Made by a program: the position numbers and the translations under genes. From an uncultured Lachnospiraceae bacterium (GTDB lineage: Bacteria > Bacillota > Clostridia > Lachnospirales > Lachnospiraceae), in NCBI GenBank assembly GCA_910588405.1, contig CAJUPT010000002.1, positions 152,406 to 216,405 of the forward strand: a stretch of DNA of 64,000 bases, written 5' to 3'. Under the pieces are notes generated by a model. That model saw nothing but the letters and a program-made list of their open reading frames with translations. It did not search any database and was not told the DNA's origin. Below, one piece after another: positions 18,940-27,518 of this stretch (positions within the stretch are counted from its first letter, which is position 1; each line of letters starts with the position of its first letter).

Positions 18940-19140
18940 GACTCCCCTTTTAATCCAGTTCCGCAACTACCCTCCCGTCGCTATGAGCACTTAGGGTCTG
19001 TCTTTTAGACCCTTACGTGCAATGCATGGCAAATAGTTAGCGGATGTCCTTTAGCCGCTTACGATTTGCCGGGGCTTGTCCGGTTCGTTGCTGTTTTCAT
19101 AGTTCATTTGACACTACCAATCTCCAACGCATTTTCAAAA
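18940..19140 (-). repeat. Intergenic repeat, copy 1 (partner at 44280-44400)
   Basis: Read on minus, ACCGGACAAGCCCCGG preceded by AACAGCAACG occurs here (19072-19099) and again between cas3 and cse1. Both copies run on to an AGTTGCGG(A/G)ACTG block near their other end (18953-18967 here) and lie directly upstream of a minus-strand gene. The copy here also contains stem-forming segments (TTAGGGTCTGTCTTTTAGACCCTTA near 18992-19015, shown here as its two arms GGGTCT/AGACCC). Confidence 0.5.
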
Positions 19141-19145
19141 TCCGC

Positions 19146-20045
19146 TCATCCTTTTAAAGCAGAAGAAATAATCCCCTGCTCCAAATAATCCTGTCCCAGC
19201 CAGAATACAAGGCCGCTGGGAATCAGTGTGATCACCGACGCCGCGAACGCCGTCCCCGCCTGCCCCAGACCAATTTCCGGCAGGTAAAGGGACAGCGGCC
19301 ACAGTTGTTTATTTTCCAGAAATGCCAGCGGCTGCTCGATCAGGTTCCAGCTCTCCAGAAACCCGAGGACGACAGCCGACAATATGCCCGGCATCCCAAG
19401 AGGCAGCCCCACATGCCAGAAAATTCGAAACTCTCCTGCCCCGTCCACCCTGGCCGCCTCTAACAGCTCCTCCGGCAGCGACGCAAAGCCTCTGTAGATC
19501 AGAAATACCGGGAATGTGGAGAACACCGCGGGAAAAATGACCGCCCAGTGGGTGTTTATCAAAGACAGCCTGTTCAGCGCCAGATACTGGGACAGCATCG
19601 TCACCTGAAAAGGCATCAGCATCAGAATCACATAAAGGATAAATAACGCTCTGCGCAGACGAAACCGGCAGACTGCCAGCGCCCAGGCCGCCGGAACGGC
19701 GATCAGCAGCTGCCCGCCGATAATCAGCACCGTCAGCTTCACGGAATTCCAGAACACCGTAAAAAACTGAGGCGTAAAAAACAACAGCTTCTGATAATGT
19801 TCCCCTGTCGGATACTGGGGCACTGTCTTCCACAAGGCTGTATCCTGCCCCATAACTTCATCCGCGGAATACAAGTCATCCTCCAGAACCGGCTTTAACA
19901 TCTGCCGCAGCTCATACCGCCCCGTCAAGGAACCTGACAGCAGAATCAGCACCGGAGAGCAAAAGAGCAGCGCCAAAGCAGTCAGGCAGCAGCCCGACAA
20001 AAACATGGATAATTTCCGCCTTATTCTCAAAATTTTCACTTGCAA
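19146..20045 (-). CDS. Carbohydrate-type ABC transporter permease (MalG-like)
   Basis: A 299-residue inner-membrane permease with six hydrophobic segments. The conserved cytoplasmic EAA loop, EAARVDGAGEFRIFWHVGLP, docks the ATPase and is intact near residue 205. It continues an operon with the MalF-like permease and the binding protein. No ATPase gene is present between 17 and 24 kb, so it probably borrows a shared MsmX-type ATPase, as many Firmicutes sugar importers do. The first codon is TTG at 20045 or GTG at 20039; both follow GGAAG-type sites and the choice is open. A loop of about 45 residues between segments 1 and 2 is longer than usual. Confidence 0.88.
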   Translation of the reverse strand: MQVKILRIRRKLSMFLSGCCLTALALLFCSPVLILLSGSLTGRYELRQMLKPVLEDDLYSADEVMGQDTALWKTVPQYPTGEHYQKLLFFTPQFFTVFWNSVKLTVLIIGGQLLIAVPAAWALAVCRFRLRRALFILYVILMLMPFQVTMLSQYLALNRLSLINTHWAVIFPAVFSTFPVFLIYRGFASLPEELLEAARVDGAGEFRIFWHVGLPLGMPGILSAVVLGFLESWNLIEQPLAFLENKQLWPLSLYLPEIGLGQAGTAFAASVITLIPSGLVFWLGQDYLEQGIISSALKG

Positions 20046-20158
20046 CGACAGTCTTCCTTCCCGCTTTTTTGACTACGGCTATATCATGCACCCACAATAT
20101 ACAAGACCTTGTTCAACATGACCGTACACGATCCCCTATGATAATTGTATCATCCGCA

Positions 20159-21076
20159 CTACTCTTCTAATAGACCAGGCAGCCCCAAAATCAAAACCAG
20201 CAGCGCCGCAGCCGCCAATACCGCCCCGGCCGCCATCTTATCCAGCTCCATATTGACAAACCAGTTATTAAACAAATGTTGAAGCAGATAAATATTTTCC
20301 TGGGGATAAGCCCCCGCAACCAGGTACGCCTCCCGGAATACCTTAAAAGAATTCAGCAGAGACAGCACGGTTATGGTGTACAGACTGCTTTTCAGGTTCG
20401 GCAGAATCACATACCGGAAAACCTGCCTCTCTCCTGCGCCGTCTATCCTGGCCGCCTCCGTCACTGAGGCCGGAATCCCTGCGATCCCGGCCATCCAGAG
20501 AACAATCGTGTATCCCAGATTTTTCCACACATAGCTGAACACCAGCACCCAGAAGGACAGTGCCGTATCCATATAGGCAATGCGGACCGGACCGCCCTTC
20601 AGTCCCAAAGCCTCTGAGACAACGGCCGGCAGCCGGGCAAACAGACCGTCCGCCAGACCGTTTAAAAGTCCCAGCCGGGCAAATACCAGATGCCAGATCA
20701 GAACCACCGTGGCGGCCGGCATGGCCATGGGAAAAAGGAACAACGGTTTGAGCAGCCGGGCATATTTCATCCTGCCAAGCCCCACGGCGATCAGCAGCCC
20801 TGTGCCAATCAGAATCGGCAGACAGACCGCCGTAAAACAAACCGTGTTTTTCACGGCCAGCCAAAAAGCCTGGTTGCACAGCACTGTCCGAAAGTTAGAT
20901 AACCCGGTAAACCTGCCCCCCAGAGCGGAAGAAAAAGAACGACAAACCACATCCGCAAAGGGAAACAGCACAAAAACCGTCACGCCCAGCAGACTGGGAA
21001 CCATAAACCCCGTCCAGGTCGGCAGACTGACCGGCTTTTTGACGCTTCTGCCCTTTTTCTTCTGCTTCTCTCTCAC
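20159..21076 (-). CDS. Carbohydrate-type ABC transporter permease (MalF/UgpA-like)
   Basis: A 305-residue permease with six membrane segments. The EAA loop reads EAARIDGAGERQVFRYVILP near residue 220. The N-terminus (WTGFMVPSLLGVTVFVLFPF) and FRTVLCNQAFWLAVKNTVCF are typical of the MalF/UgpA group. The start is a GTG with GGTGAGG upstream, 36 bp after the binding-protein stop, so the two are co-transcribed. The substrate is unknown because the binding protein is atypical. Confidence 0.92.
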   Translation of the reverse strand: MREKQKKKGRSVKKPVSLPTWTGFMVPSLLGVTVFVLFPFADVVCRSFSSALGGRFTGLSNFRTVLCNQAFWLAVKNTVCFTAVCLPILIGTGLLIAVGLGRMKYARLLKPLFLFPMAMPAATVVLIWHLVFARLGLLNGLADGLFARLPAVVSEALGLKGGPVRIAYMDTALSFWVLVFSYVWKNLGYTIVLWMAGIAGIPASVTEAARIDGAGERQVFRYVILPNLKSSLYTITVLSLLNSFKVFREAYLVAGAYPQENIYLLQHLFNNWFVNMELDKMAAGAVLAAAALLVLILGLPGLLEE

Positions 21077-21112
21077 TTCCTCACCTTCTTTTCCTTTACG
21101 ACGGACTCTCGC

Positions 21113-23428
21113 CTACTCTGCCAGCTCGATCGCCGTCTTTCGCACAATCTCCTCCGCGCCTTCGGCGGCCGTCATTTCTCCCTCCAGCACTTTTACGCCC
21201 GTATCCATCACCGCGTCCCAAAGGGTTCCTCCTCCAATCACAGGACAGCCCAGCTCCTCAATCCGTTCTGCAAGCTGCCGGCATTCCTCCTCGGAAGGCC
21301 AATCCATTGTGATTTCCTCCTGGACGCCGTCCTCCGCCACCACGTAGCTGCTGTAAACGTTCCCGTCCTCATTGACACTCTGAGCTGCCAAGGCTTTGCG
21401 GTTTACCGGAAAGCCGTCGGTATAATCCTCTTTCAGATTTTCTTCCGACAGAAGAACCGTAAGCAGTTCCCCCGCCAGCTCCTGTTCGGCTGAATTATTG
21501 CTGATTCCCACGGACATCACGGGCAGAAACAGCATCCCGTCCTTCCCCGGCAAAAACCGGTAATCCGACTGCCCTGTCTTCTTAATCGCGCTGGTCAGCA
21601 TTCCGAAATTGATACTCATGCCGTTTAAAAAACCAAGGGTAAGCCGCTGTTCCCCCATATAATAATACATCGCGTTGGTGTCCCCATACATGAAGAAATC
21701 ATAATAGCGGCCCAGAGATAACCTACCATCCCGGCTCTCATTCCACTCCCGCACATATTCCTCATGGATCTCCACAGATCGACCGGACAATCCGGCCTTC
21801 TCGGCTTCCCAGCTCCGTCTCGCCTCATTGAAAAATGTCTCCAGAGCGGCTTCGTCCACCCTGCCCCTTTCATCCAGCCATTTCCAGGAATCATAAATCC
21901 CTGACAGCTCCAGCATTTCCCGGGCGCTGCATGCAGCGGTAATACTTCCTTCCGGAAACTGACCGCGCAGCGCCTCGATCTGATCTGCCATCGTCGTCAC
22001 ATCCCTGATCTGCTCCACCGTGTCCCGGCTGCCCAGTATCGTGGGAATCATGAATTTCACGGGCACTGCGTAAAGATGAGCGTCCTTTTGATAGAGACTG
22101 GTCACATTTGTAAAAAGTTCTTCCTCCATGGGGTCCAGCCATCTGCCAAGATCAGCCAGCAGCCCTTTCTCCATATAGGAATCCACAGGCAGTTCGTCAA
22201 GCACCATAAGATCCGGGCTGTTTCCCGCCGCGATCTGGGTATTCAGCGTCTTCAATGCGTCCTCCCGGGTCACGCCGCTGCCCGCATCCATTCCCACCGT
22301 ATAATTCACATAGACCTCCGGATGCCGTTTCCGGTACAATGTGATCGCCTGACGCAATAACTGGTTTTCCCTCAGGCTGTACACCTGAAGCTGCTTTTCC
22401 GGGACGGCGGCGATATCCGGATCATAAGTATAACGAAACAGACCGTTGATCATCAGCACCAGAAATTCCCCTGAATCCAATGCCGCCATGCCCACCATGC
22501 CATAGCGGGGATCGGAAAGGGAGGTCATGGAGCCGTCCACCACCTGTTCCATCAGGCTGCCCCCCAGAACATGGCTGTAAATGCCGTCCTGGCAGGCCAG
22601 ATAAACTGTCTGTCCGTCCTCGCCGCCCGCCGCCAGCAGCGAATATACTCCGGTGTTCCCCAGCAGGTCCACGCCATTAAAGTTTTTCTCCATGAACTCA
22701 TTCAGCACGGTATCCTCCGTCTGCTCTCCTGTGGCCGGGTCATAAATCGTAAAGCCCTCCTGATGGGTGAGCAGCAGCCGGTCTCCTACGGCCGTCATAT
22801 GCACCAGCCACATATCCAGAACCTTTTTCATGCTGCCGTCAGTTTCCGAAATCTGATATACATTCCCGTCAAATCCCTGTCCATACAGCATGCCCTCTCC
22901 CAGATACCAGAACCGGTTCAGATACCCGGTCTCACTGTCGCATTGAATCGGAAGCTCTCTCTGATTTCCCTCCGGATCGATCAGGATATAAATGGGGTTC
23001 CATTTCCCGTCCTCTCTCATATTTTCCGGCGCTATATAAGCCGCCACCGTATTTCCCTCCGGGGAATGAGCCGAGGCCATAATATAGTTTTCCTGAGCCA
23101 GCTCCGGCAGGCTGCCCCATTCCCCTTTTTCCCAGCTTAAACCGCCGTCATATGACAGATACAGCCCGCTGTCATAGTCTAACGCTGCCAGACTGCCGTC
23201 AGATCGACGGACCAGACCCGCCGGACTGGAAAGCTGCCCTGAAAGTTCCGATTCATGTTCCAGATACCGCCCTGTTCCGCCCTCGGGCAGACTCCCGGTC
23301 TGTCCTCCGCCCTGACCCGCAGCCTGCCTGCCGTCCCCGGCCGCGCCGCCTCCTCCGTTTTGTGAACAGCCGCATAACAGCATTAATGCTGCCAGAACAA
23401 AGGCCGTTGTCTTTTTCCACTTTTTCAT
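21113..23428 (-). CDS. Two-domain extracellular solute-binding lipoprotein with N-terminal propeller-like region
   Basis: A 771-residue lipoprotein (signal then LMLLCGCSQ, lipid Cys near 21). Residues about 50-345 contain short repeated beta-type units such as GLYLSYDGGLSWEKGEWG, a BNR/Asp-box-like motif, and PEGNTVAAYI and LALD-type strands, resembling a beta-propeller. From about 350 a family 1 solute-binding fold begins: LRQAITLYRKRHPEVYVNY, LNTQIAAGNSPDLMVLDELP, and GFPVNRKAL near 675. Ordinary binding proteins are about 430 residues, so this is a fusion. It starts the ABC operon, with GGAGGAATGTC before the ATG. The propeller may help capture a polymer or surface ligand, which is inference. 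Confidence 0.85.
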   Translation of the reverse strand: MKKWKKTTAFVLAALMLLCGCSQNGGGGAAGDGRQAAGQGGGQTGSLPEGGTGRYLEHESELSGQLSSPAGLVRRSDGSLAALDYDSGLYLSYDGGLSWEKGEWGSLPELAQENYIMASAHSPEGNTVAAYIAPENMREDGKWNPIYILIDPEGNQRELPIQCDSETGYLNRFWYLGEGMLYGQGFDGNVYQISETDGSMKKVLDMWLVHMTAVGDRLLLTHQEGFTIYDPATGEQTEDTVLNEFMEKNFNGVDLLGNTGVYSLLAAGGEDGQTVYLACQDGIYSHVLGGSLMEQVVDGSMTSLSDPRYGMVGMAALDSGEFLVLMINGLFRYTYDPDIAAVPEKQLQVYSLRENQLLRQAITLYRKRHPEVYVNYTVGMDAGSGVTREDALKTLNTQIAAGNSPDLMVLDELPVDSYMEKGLLADLGRWLDPMEEELFTNVTSLYQKDAHLYAVPVKFMIPTILGSRDTVEQIRDVTTMADQIEALRGQFPEGSITAACSAREMLELSGIYDSWKWLDERGRVDEAALETFFNEARRSWEAEKAGLSGRSVEIHEEYVREWNESRDGRLSLGRYYDFFMYGDTNAMYYYMGEQRLTLGFLNGMSINFGMLTSAIKKTGQSDYRFLPGKDGMLFLPVMSVGISNNSAEQELAGELLTVLLSEENLKEDYTDGFPVNRKALAAQSVNEDGNVYSSYVVAEDGVQEEITMDWPSEEECRQLAERIEELGCPVIGGGTLWDAVMDTGVKVLEGEMTAAEGAEEIVRKTAIELAE

Positions 23429-23508
23429 GACATTCCTCCAAATAAATCATTTTCAGTGCTGTAATGAGCATAATCTGCGTTTCTTTATTTTTTCTCTAAA
23501 ACGGCAGA

Positions 23509-23554
23509 AAAACAGGGCTCCGGTTTTAAACTTCAAACCCGAAAGCCCTGTTTT
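23509..23554 (-). terminator. Terminator between the GGDEF gene and the ABC operon
   Basis: A stem AACAGGGCT with AGCCCTGTT encloses a 26-base loop with further pairing (CGG/CCG), and on minus it is followed by TTTTT. It separates the diguanylate cyclase gene from the downstream ABC operon. Confidence 0.75.
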
Positions 23555-23581
23555 GTTCAGGAAAACTATGTATCAGATTTT

Positions 23582-24499
23582 TTACCTTTCTCTCCACTGC
23601 TCCATCTTTTCATTGGCCCATACGGCCATATTCCGGCCAAATTTTTTCGCGTCGTACAGCATGGTATCCGCAATTTTCAGATAGGACGCATAGGAATGCT
23701 CCATCCGCGGAATGATGGTAACGCCCCCTGCGCTGACCGTAACCCATTCGGCTGTGGACGGATCATGAGGAATATGCTGGTTCTCTACCTCCTGCCGAAT
23801 CATTTTCAGATGCTCAAAAGCTTTATCGGCGCCGTCTCCAAACAGCAGCGCCACAAATTCTTCCCCGCCGTAACGGGCCACAAAATCCGTACTGCGCTGC
23901 AGATGCGAGGAAATCACCCGCGCCACACTGGCAAGAGCCTTATCTCCCGCAGGATGGCCAAACGTATCATTGTACACCTTAAAATGATCAATATCCATCA
24001 TACAGATGGAAAACGGCACCTGAAGCCGGATGGCCTCCTTCCATTTAACCGCGCTGTAATGGTCATGCTGCCGCCTGTTGGCAATCCCGGTCAGCTGATC
24101 GATCTGGGACTGACGTTCTACCTGTTTCCGATATTTATACAGTTTGATATGTGTATTGACCCTTGCCTTTACGATCAGCGGGTGAAAAGGCTTCGAAATG
24201 TAATCGACCGCTCCCAGCGTAAGCCCTTTATACTCATTCCGCGTATCGGAAAGACTGGTAATCAGAATTACCGGAACGCTTTGCGTGATCACTTCCTCCT
24301 GAAGCTTTTTCAACAGCATAAAACCGTCCATCCCCGGCATCACCACATCCAGAAGAATCAGAGAATACTCCTCGGCTCTTACAAGCCTGAGTCCCTCCTC
24401 CGCCGTCTGGGCAATGGTAATTTTATATTCATCTTCCAAAATAGCCTTTAATCGGGCGGCCTGCACGGAGCTGTCATCCACGATCAATACTTTTTCCAT
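23582..24499 (-). CDS. Response regulator with GGDEF diguanylate cyclase output
   Basis: A 305-residue cytoplasmic REC-GGDEF protein predicted to make cyclic di-GMP when phosphorylated. The receiver shows VLIVDDSS, the phosphoacceptor Asp in ILLDVVMPGMDG near 53, and SKPF with its Lys near 105. The cyclase part has DQLTGIANRR, FGHPAGDKAL and the active-site RYGGEEF near 230. RSTD five residues before GGEEF is an intact inhibitory I-site, suggesting product feedback. The start MEKVLIVDDSS (24499) is chosen over a longer frame because GAGGAG sits just upstream. It is monocistronic, with a terminator. No cognate kinase is adjacent on this strand. Confidence 0.94.
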   Translation of the reverse strand: MEKVLIVDDSSVQAARLKAILEDEYKITIAQTAEEGLRLVRAEEYSLILLDVVMPGMDGFMLLKKLQEEVITQSVPVILITSLSDTRNEYKGLTLGAVDYISKPFHPLIVKARVNTHIKLYKYRKQVERQSQIDQLTGIANRRQHDHYSAVKWKEAIRLQVPFSICMMDIDHFKVYNDTFGHPAGDKALASVARVISSHLQRSTDFVARYGGEEFVALLFGDGADKAFEHLKMIRQEVENQHIPHDPSTAEWVTVSAGGVTIIPRMEHSYASYLKIADTMLYDAKKFGRNMAVWANEKMEQWRER

Positions 24500-25225
24500 C
24501 TTTCCACTCCTCATTTGAACTGTCAGTTCATATCTCACAGACGCCTCTCTTTTCTCCAAACCAATACGGCGCCATGAAACACCTATTATAAATTATACAT
24601 TGCGTTTTTTCCATAGTCAACCGTAACCTCCATGAAATAACAGCGAATTGCCAGTTACTGTTCACTCCGCGACCAGTAACACGCTTCGCGATGCACAGAA
24701 ACTATGCATTCTGCATAATTTCACGCTTACGTAACTCGGGATTTCATGCATTGCATGCATGAAACACCTCGCGTAATAGTGTCACCTGAACAGTAATAAT
24801 TGCCAGCATTTACAAGTCATGCTGATCAGGCATTGTTTCCGCGCTGCCCTTTTGCGGGTCTTTTCTTATCCCCCATATGAGAAAGTTTGAATTATACGGG
24901 CAAAGCCGTGAAGATAAATCATATTTTCGCCACAGGATATGCGACTTTTGTGATATTATATATGATAAATCAGCAAATTAAGCTTTATCAGGATTTTAAT
25001 ACTTTTTTAGAGATTTCTCTGCTACGATATCGACAGGCGGACCATAGCTTATATGCTTCCTGCGTTTGCGTACCCTCGCTTCGCTGGGGCAGACCCTGCG
25101 CATCCGCGTGAAGCATTTTTAATATCATAGGATATAAAAAAATCGCAGGCATTACTGTTATTTATTCAAAATCATTTAGGAGTGCCAATGTCAAAACAGC
25201 AAATTTTATACGGAAGGAGACCATT
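24500..25225. other. Long gene-free region with dyads and repeat-like segments
   Basis: No gene is supported. The segment at about 24644-24812 has TTACTGTTCA near its left end, the inverse TGAACAGTAA near its right end, and the palindrome CATGCATTGCATGCATG inside, so it looks like a folded intergenic repeat. A second structured GC-rich segment lies at about 25020-25120. The block GAAACTATGCATTC occurs here (24698) and again at 54239. Confidence 0.45.
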
Positions 25226-25906
25226 ATGCGGATTTTACTTGCGGAGGACGACCGGAATCTGAATGCTTCGTTAAAAGATCAGCTGGAACAAAAAGGTTAC
25301 GATGTGGACGCCTGTTTTGACGGAGAAGATACGCTGTACTATGCCCGACAGCCGATCTATGACCTGATTCTGCTGGACCGGATGCTGCCCTCCATAGACG
25401 GGACCGCCATCCTGAAAAAACTGCGCAAGGAACATAACAGCGTCCCGATTATCTTTATCACTGCACTGGGAGAGCTGACCGACCGGGTCCGGGGGCTTGA
25501 TCTGGGCGCGGACGATTATCTGGTCAAACCCTTTGCTTTTGAAGAGCTGCTGGCCCGCATCCGCTGTGTCAGCCGCCGCCCCGGCCGTCTGGAGCAAAAT
25601 CAGAAGCTTTCTTTCGGCGATCTCGTCTGGGACATGGGGGAAAACCGGCTGCACGGACCCGCCGGCCAATGCTCTCTCTCCAAAAAAGAAGGAACCCTGC
25701 TGGAAATATTCCTGCGCAATCCGGGTCAGATCCTGTCCCGCCCTATCCTGCTCTCCCGGGTATGGGGCATGGAATTCGAGGTGGAGGAAGGAAATCTGGA
25801 CAATTACATCCATTTCCTGCGCCGGCGCCTGAAAGCTGTGGGAAGCCATGCGTCCATCATGACAGCCCGGGGCGTCGGATACCGGCTGACAGAAAGCGAA
25901 CAATAA
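25226..25906 (+). CDS. OmpR-family response regulator
   Basis: A 226-residue DNA-binding regulator. The receiver domain (1-118) has LLAEDDRNLN, the phospho-Asp in ILLDRMLPSIDG near 51 and LVKPFAFEELLARI with its Lys near 101. The C-terminal winged helix (about 128-222) shows LSKKEGTLLEIFLRNPGQIL and NYIHFLRRRL, ending ARGVGYRL. AAGGAGA precedes the ATG. The sensor kinase gene begins ten bases downstream, so they form one two-component unit. Targets are unknown and no transporter of the BceAB type is adjacent. Confidence 0.95.
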   Translation: MRILLAEDDRNLNASLKDQLEQKGYDVDACFDGEDTLYYARQPIYDLILLDRMLPSIDGTAILKKLRKEHNSVPIIFITALGELTDRVRGLDLGADDYLVKPFAFEELLARIRCVSRRPGRLEQNQKLSFGDLVWDMGENRLHGPAGQCSLSKKEGTLLEIFLRNPGQILSRPILLSRVWGMEFEVEEGNLDNYIHFLRRRLKAVGSHASIMTARGVGYRLTESEQ

Positions 25907-25916
25907 GGAGGACCTC

Positions 25917-27221
25917 ATGTTCCGAAAAGTGCATCACCGCCTGGCTTTTTTATGCGCCGGCGTCACAATCTTTATCCTGCTGGTCATGTCGGCGCTCTAT
26001 CTCTTTATTTCGGAACAGAGCATGAAAGAAAGTCAGTTTCTCTTTTTCCGGAATCATGTCAGCACCCTTCTCTCCAATATCGGCCGGCAGGAAACACTGA
26101 CCCACCAATGGCTGGCCCAGGCGGAATCAAACGGCCGGTACCTGATCAGCATCCTGGACAATGGGACGCCTCTGCTGCACGACCGGCTGAAACAGGAGCC
26201 GGATATCCGGCTTCTGACAGAGGAAGGACGCGCTTACGCGCAGGAAAATTTCCCACCGGAAACACTGCGCCTGTCTCCCTTTCTTTTCCAGCACAATGAA
26301 TTTATTTTCGATTCGGCCGTGAGACAGGAAGCTTTTTACGGCTGCCAGGCTTATATTGCCCGAAACGGACAACAGATCGATATCCTGATCCTGACTTCCA
26401 TGAAACCTCTAAACAGACAGATCCGCTCCCAAAGAATCCTGTTCCTTTTGATCGATGCCGCCGCCGCTCTCTGCCTGTTTCTCTTTTCCTGGCATTTTAC
26501 CCGAAAGCTGCTGCTGCCCATCGAGGACAGCCAGCGAAAGCAGAATGAATTCATCGCCGCCGCCTCCCACGAACTGCGCACACCGCTGGCCGTGGTCCTT
26601 TCCTCCCTGCCCGCCTGCCAATGCCCGCCGGAACAGCGACAGACGCAGTTTCCGGACATCATCCGTTCCGAATGCCTGCGCATGTCTCGTCTGGTGGACG
26701 ACTTGCTGACGCTGGCAAAGGCAGACAGCCATGCACTTACTGTCCAAAAAAAGCCGCTGGAGCTGGATACGCTGATTCTGAATATTTATGAGGCGTTTCT
26801 GCCTGTAACCCGCGAAAAAAATATCCGTTTTCTGATCGATCTGCCCGAACAGTCCGTTCCCGCCTTTGCCTGCGACCAGGACCGGATGATACAGCTGCTG
26901 GAAATCCTGCTGCACAACGCCGTCAGCTATACGCCTTTCGGAGGGCAGATTTCCCTCCGGCTGGACTATTATGACAGAAGCGGCAGCTTTGAGATTCGGG
27001 TAGAAGACTCCGGGATCGGTGTGCCCGATGAAGAAAAAGAAAAAATTTTCCGCAGATTCTACCGCTCAGACAAAGCCCGAACCCGGCAGACCGGACAGCA
27101 AACGGAACACTTCGGCCTGGGCTTGTCCATTGCCGCTGAGATTGTTCATGCCCACAATGGAAAAATCTCCGTTCAGGACCGGGAAGGAGGCGGGGCGGCG
27201 TTTGTGTGCAGGTTTTTTTGA
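25917..27221 (+). CDS. Sensor histidine kinase of the adjacent OmpR-type regulator
   Basis: A 434-residue membrane kinase. Membrane segments at about 11-33 and 172-192 enclose an extracellular sensor of about 140 residues. The dimerisation helix has AAASHELRTPLAVVLSSL with the phospho-His near 220. The ATPase domain shows the N box LLHNAVSYTP near 328, the G1 box EDSGIGVPDEEKEKIF near 364 and the G2 box FGLGLSIAAEIVHAHNG near 400. The sensor shows no recognisable domain. AGGAGG sits just before the ATG, immediately after the regulator gene. Confidence 0.95.
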   Translation: MFRKVHHRLAFLCAGVTIFILLVMSALYLFISEQSMKESQFLFFRNHVSTLLSNIGRQETLTHQWLAQAESNGRYLISILDNGTPLLHDRLKQEPDIRLLTEEGRAYAQENFPPETLRLSPFLFQHNEFIFDSAVRQEAFYGCQAYIARNGQQIDILILTSMKPLNRQIRSQRILFLLIDAAAALCLFLFSWHFTRKLLLPIEDSQRKQNEFIAAASHELRTPLAVVLSSLPACQCPPEQRQTQFPDIIRSECLRMSRLVDDLLTLAKADSHALTVQKKPLELDTLILNIYEAFLPVTREKNIRFLIDLPEQSVPAFACDQDRMIQLLEILLHNAVSYTPFGGQISLRLDYYDRSGSFEIRVEDSGIGVPDEEKEKIFRRFYRSDKARTRQTGQQTEHFGLGLSIAAEIVHAHNGKISVQDREGGGAAFVCRFF

Positions 27222-27301
27222 CTGGTAATTTGCTCAGGAATCCTTTTTTATTTTTATGGATTTTTATAAAAAATTTTTTAATTGAAATTTTAAAAAAGGG
27301 C

Positions 27302-27330
27302 TTGCTTTTTCCAGGAGAATGTTATATAAT
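27302..27330 (+). promoter_or_regulatory. tRNA-Gln promoter
   Basis: -35 TTGCTT at 27302-27307, a 17-bp spacer and consensus -10 TATAAT at 27325-27330, ending 18 bp before the mature tRNA. An A/T-rich UP-like tract precedes it. Confidence 0.85.
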
Positions 27331-27348
27331 CTTTTCGTTCACAGAAAT

Positions 27349-27420
27349 TGGGCTATCGCCAAACGGTAAGGCACTGGACTCTGACTCCAGCATTTCAAGG
27401 TTCGAATCCTTGTAGCCCAG
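27349..27420 (+). tRNA. tRNA-Gln (anticodon CUG)
   Basis: A complete 72-nt cloverleaf. Acceptor arms are TGGGCTA (27349-27355) and TAGCCCA (27413-27419), with discriminator G. The anticodon stem is CTGGA/TCCAG with loop CTCTGAC, giving anticodon CUG at 27381-27383. The T arm is AAGGTTCGAATCCTT. The CCA end is not encoded. It has its own promoter and terminator, so it is a single-gene unit. Confidence 0.97.
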
Positions 27421-27425
27421 CTCTC

Positions 27426-27459
27426 ATCGCCATATATCGGTTGATATATGGCGATTTTT
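27426..27459 (+). terminator. Terminator of tRNA-Gln
   Basis: A perfect 13-bp stem, ATCGCCATATATC with GATATATGGCGAT around a GGTT loop, followed by a T tract. It lies six bases past the tRNA. Confidence 0.93.
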
Positions 27460-27480
27460 CATATCATAGAATTGAAGTGT

Positions 27481-27514
27481 TAAAACCCGCAGCTTTCCGC
27501 CGCGGGCTTTCTTT
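27481..27514 (-). terminator. Terminator after the lipoprotein gene
   Basis: CCCGC and GCGGG pair around an 11-base loop and are followed on minus by TTTTA. On plus the right arm is followed by a T-rich stretch, so it may act both ways. Confidence 0.6.
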
Positions 27515-27518
27515 TCCC

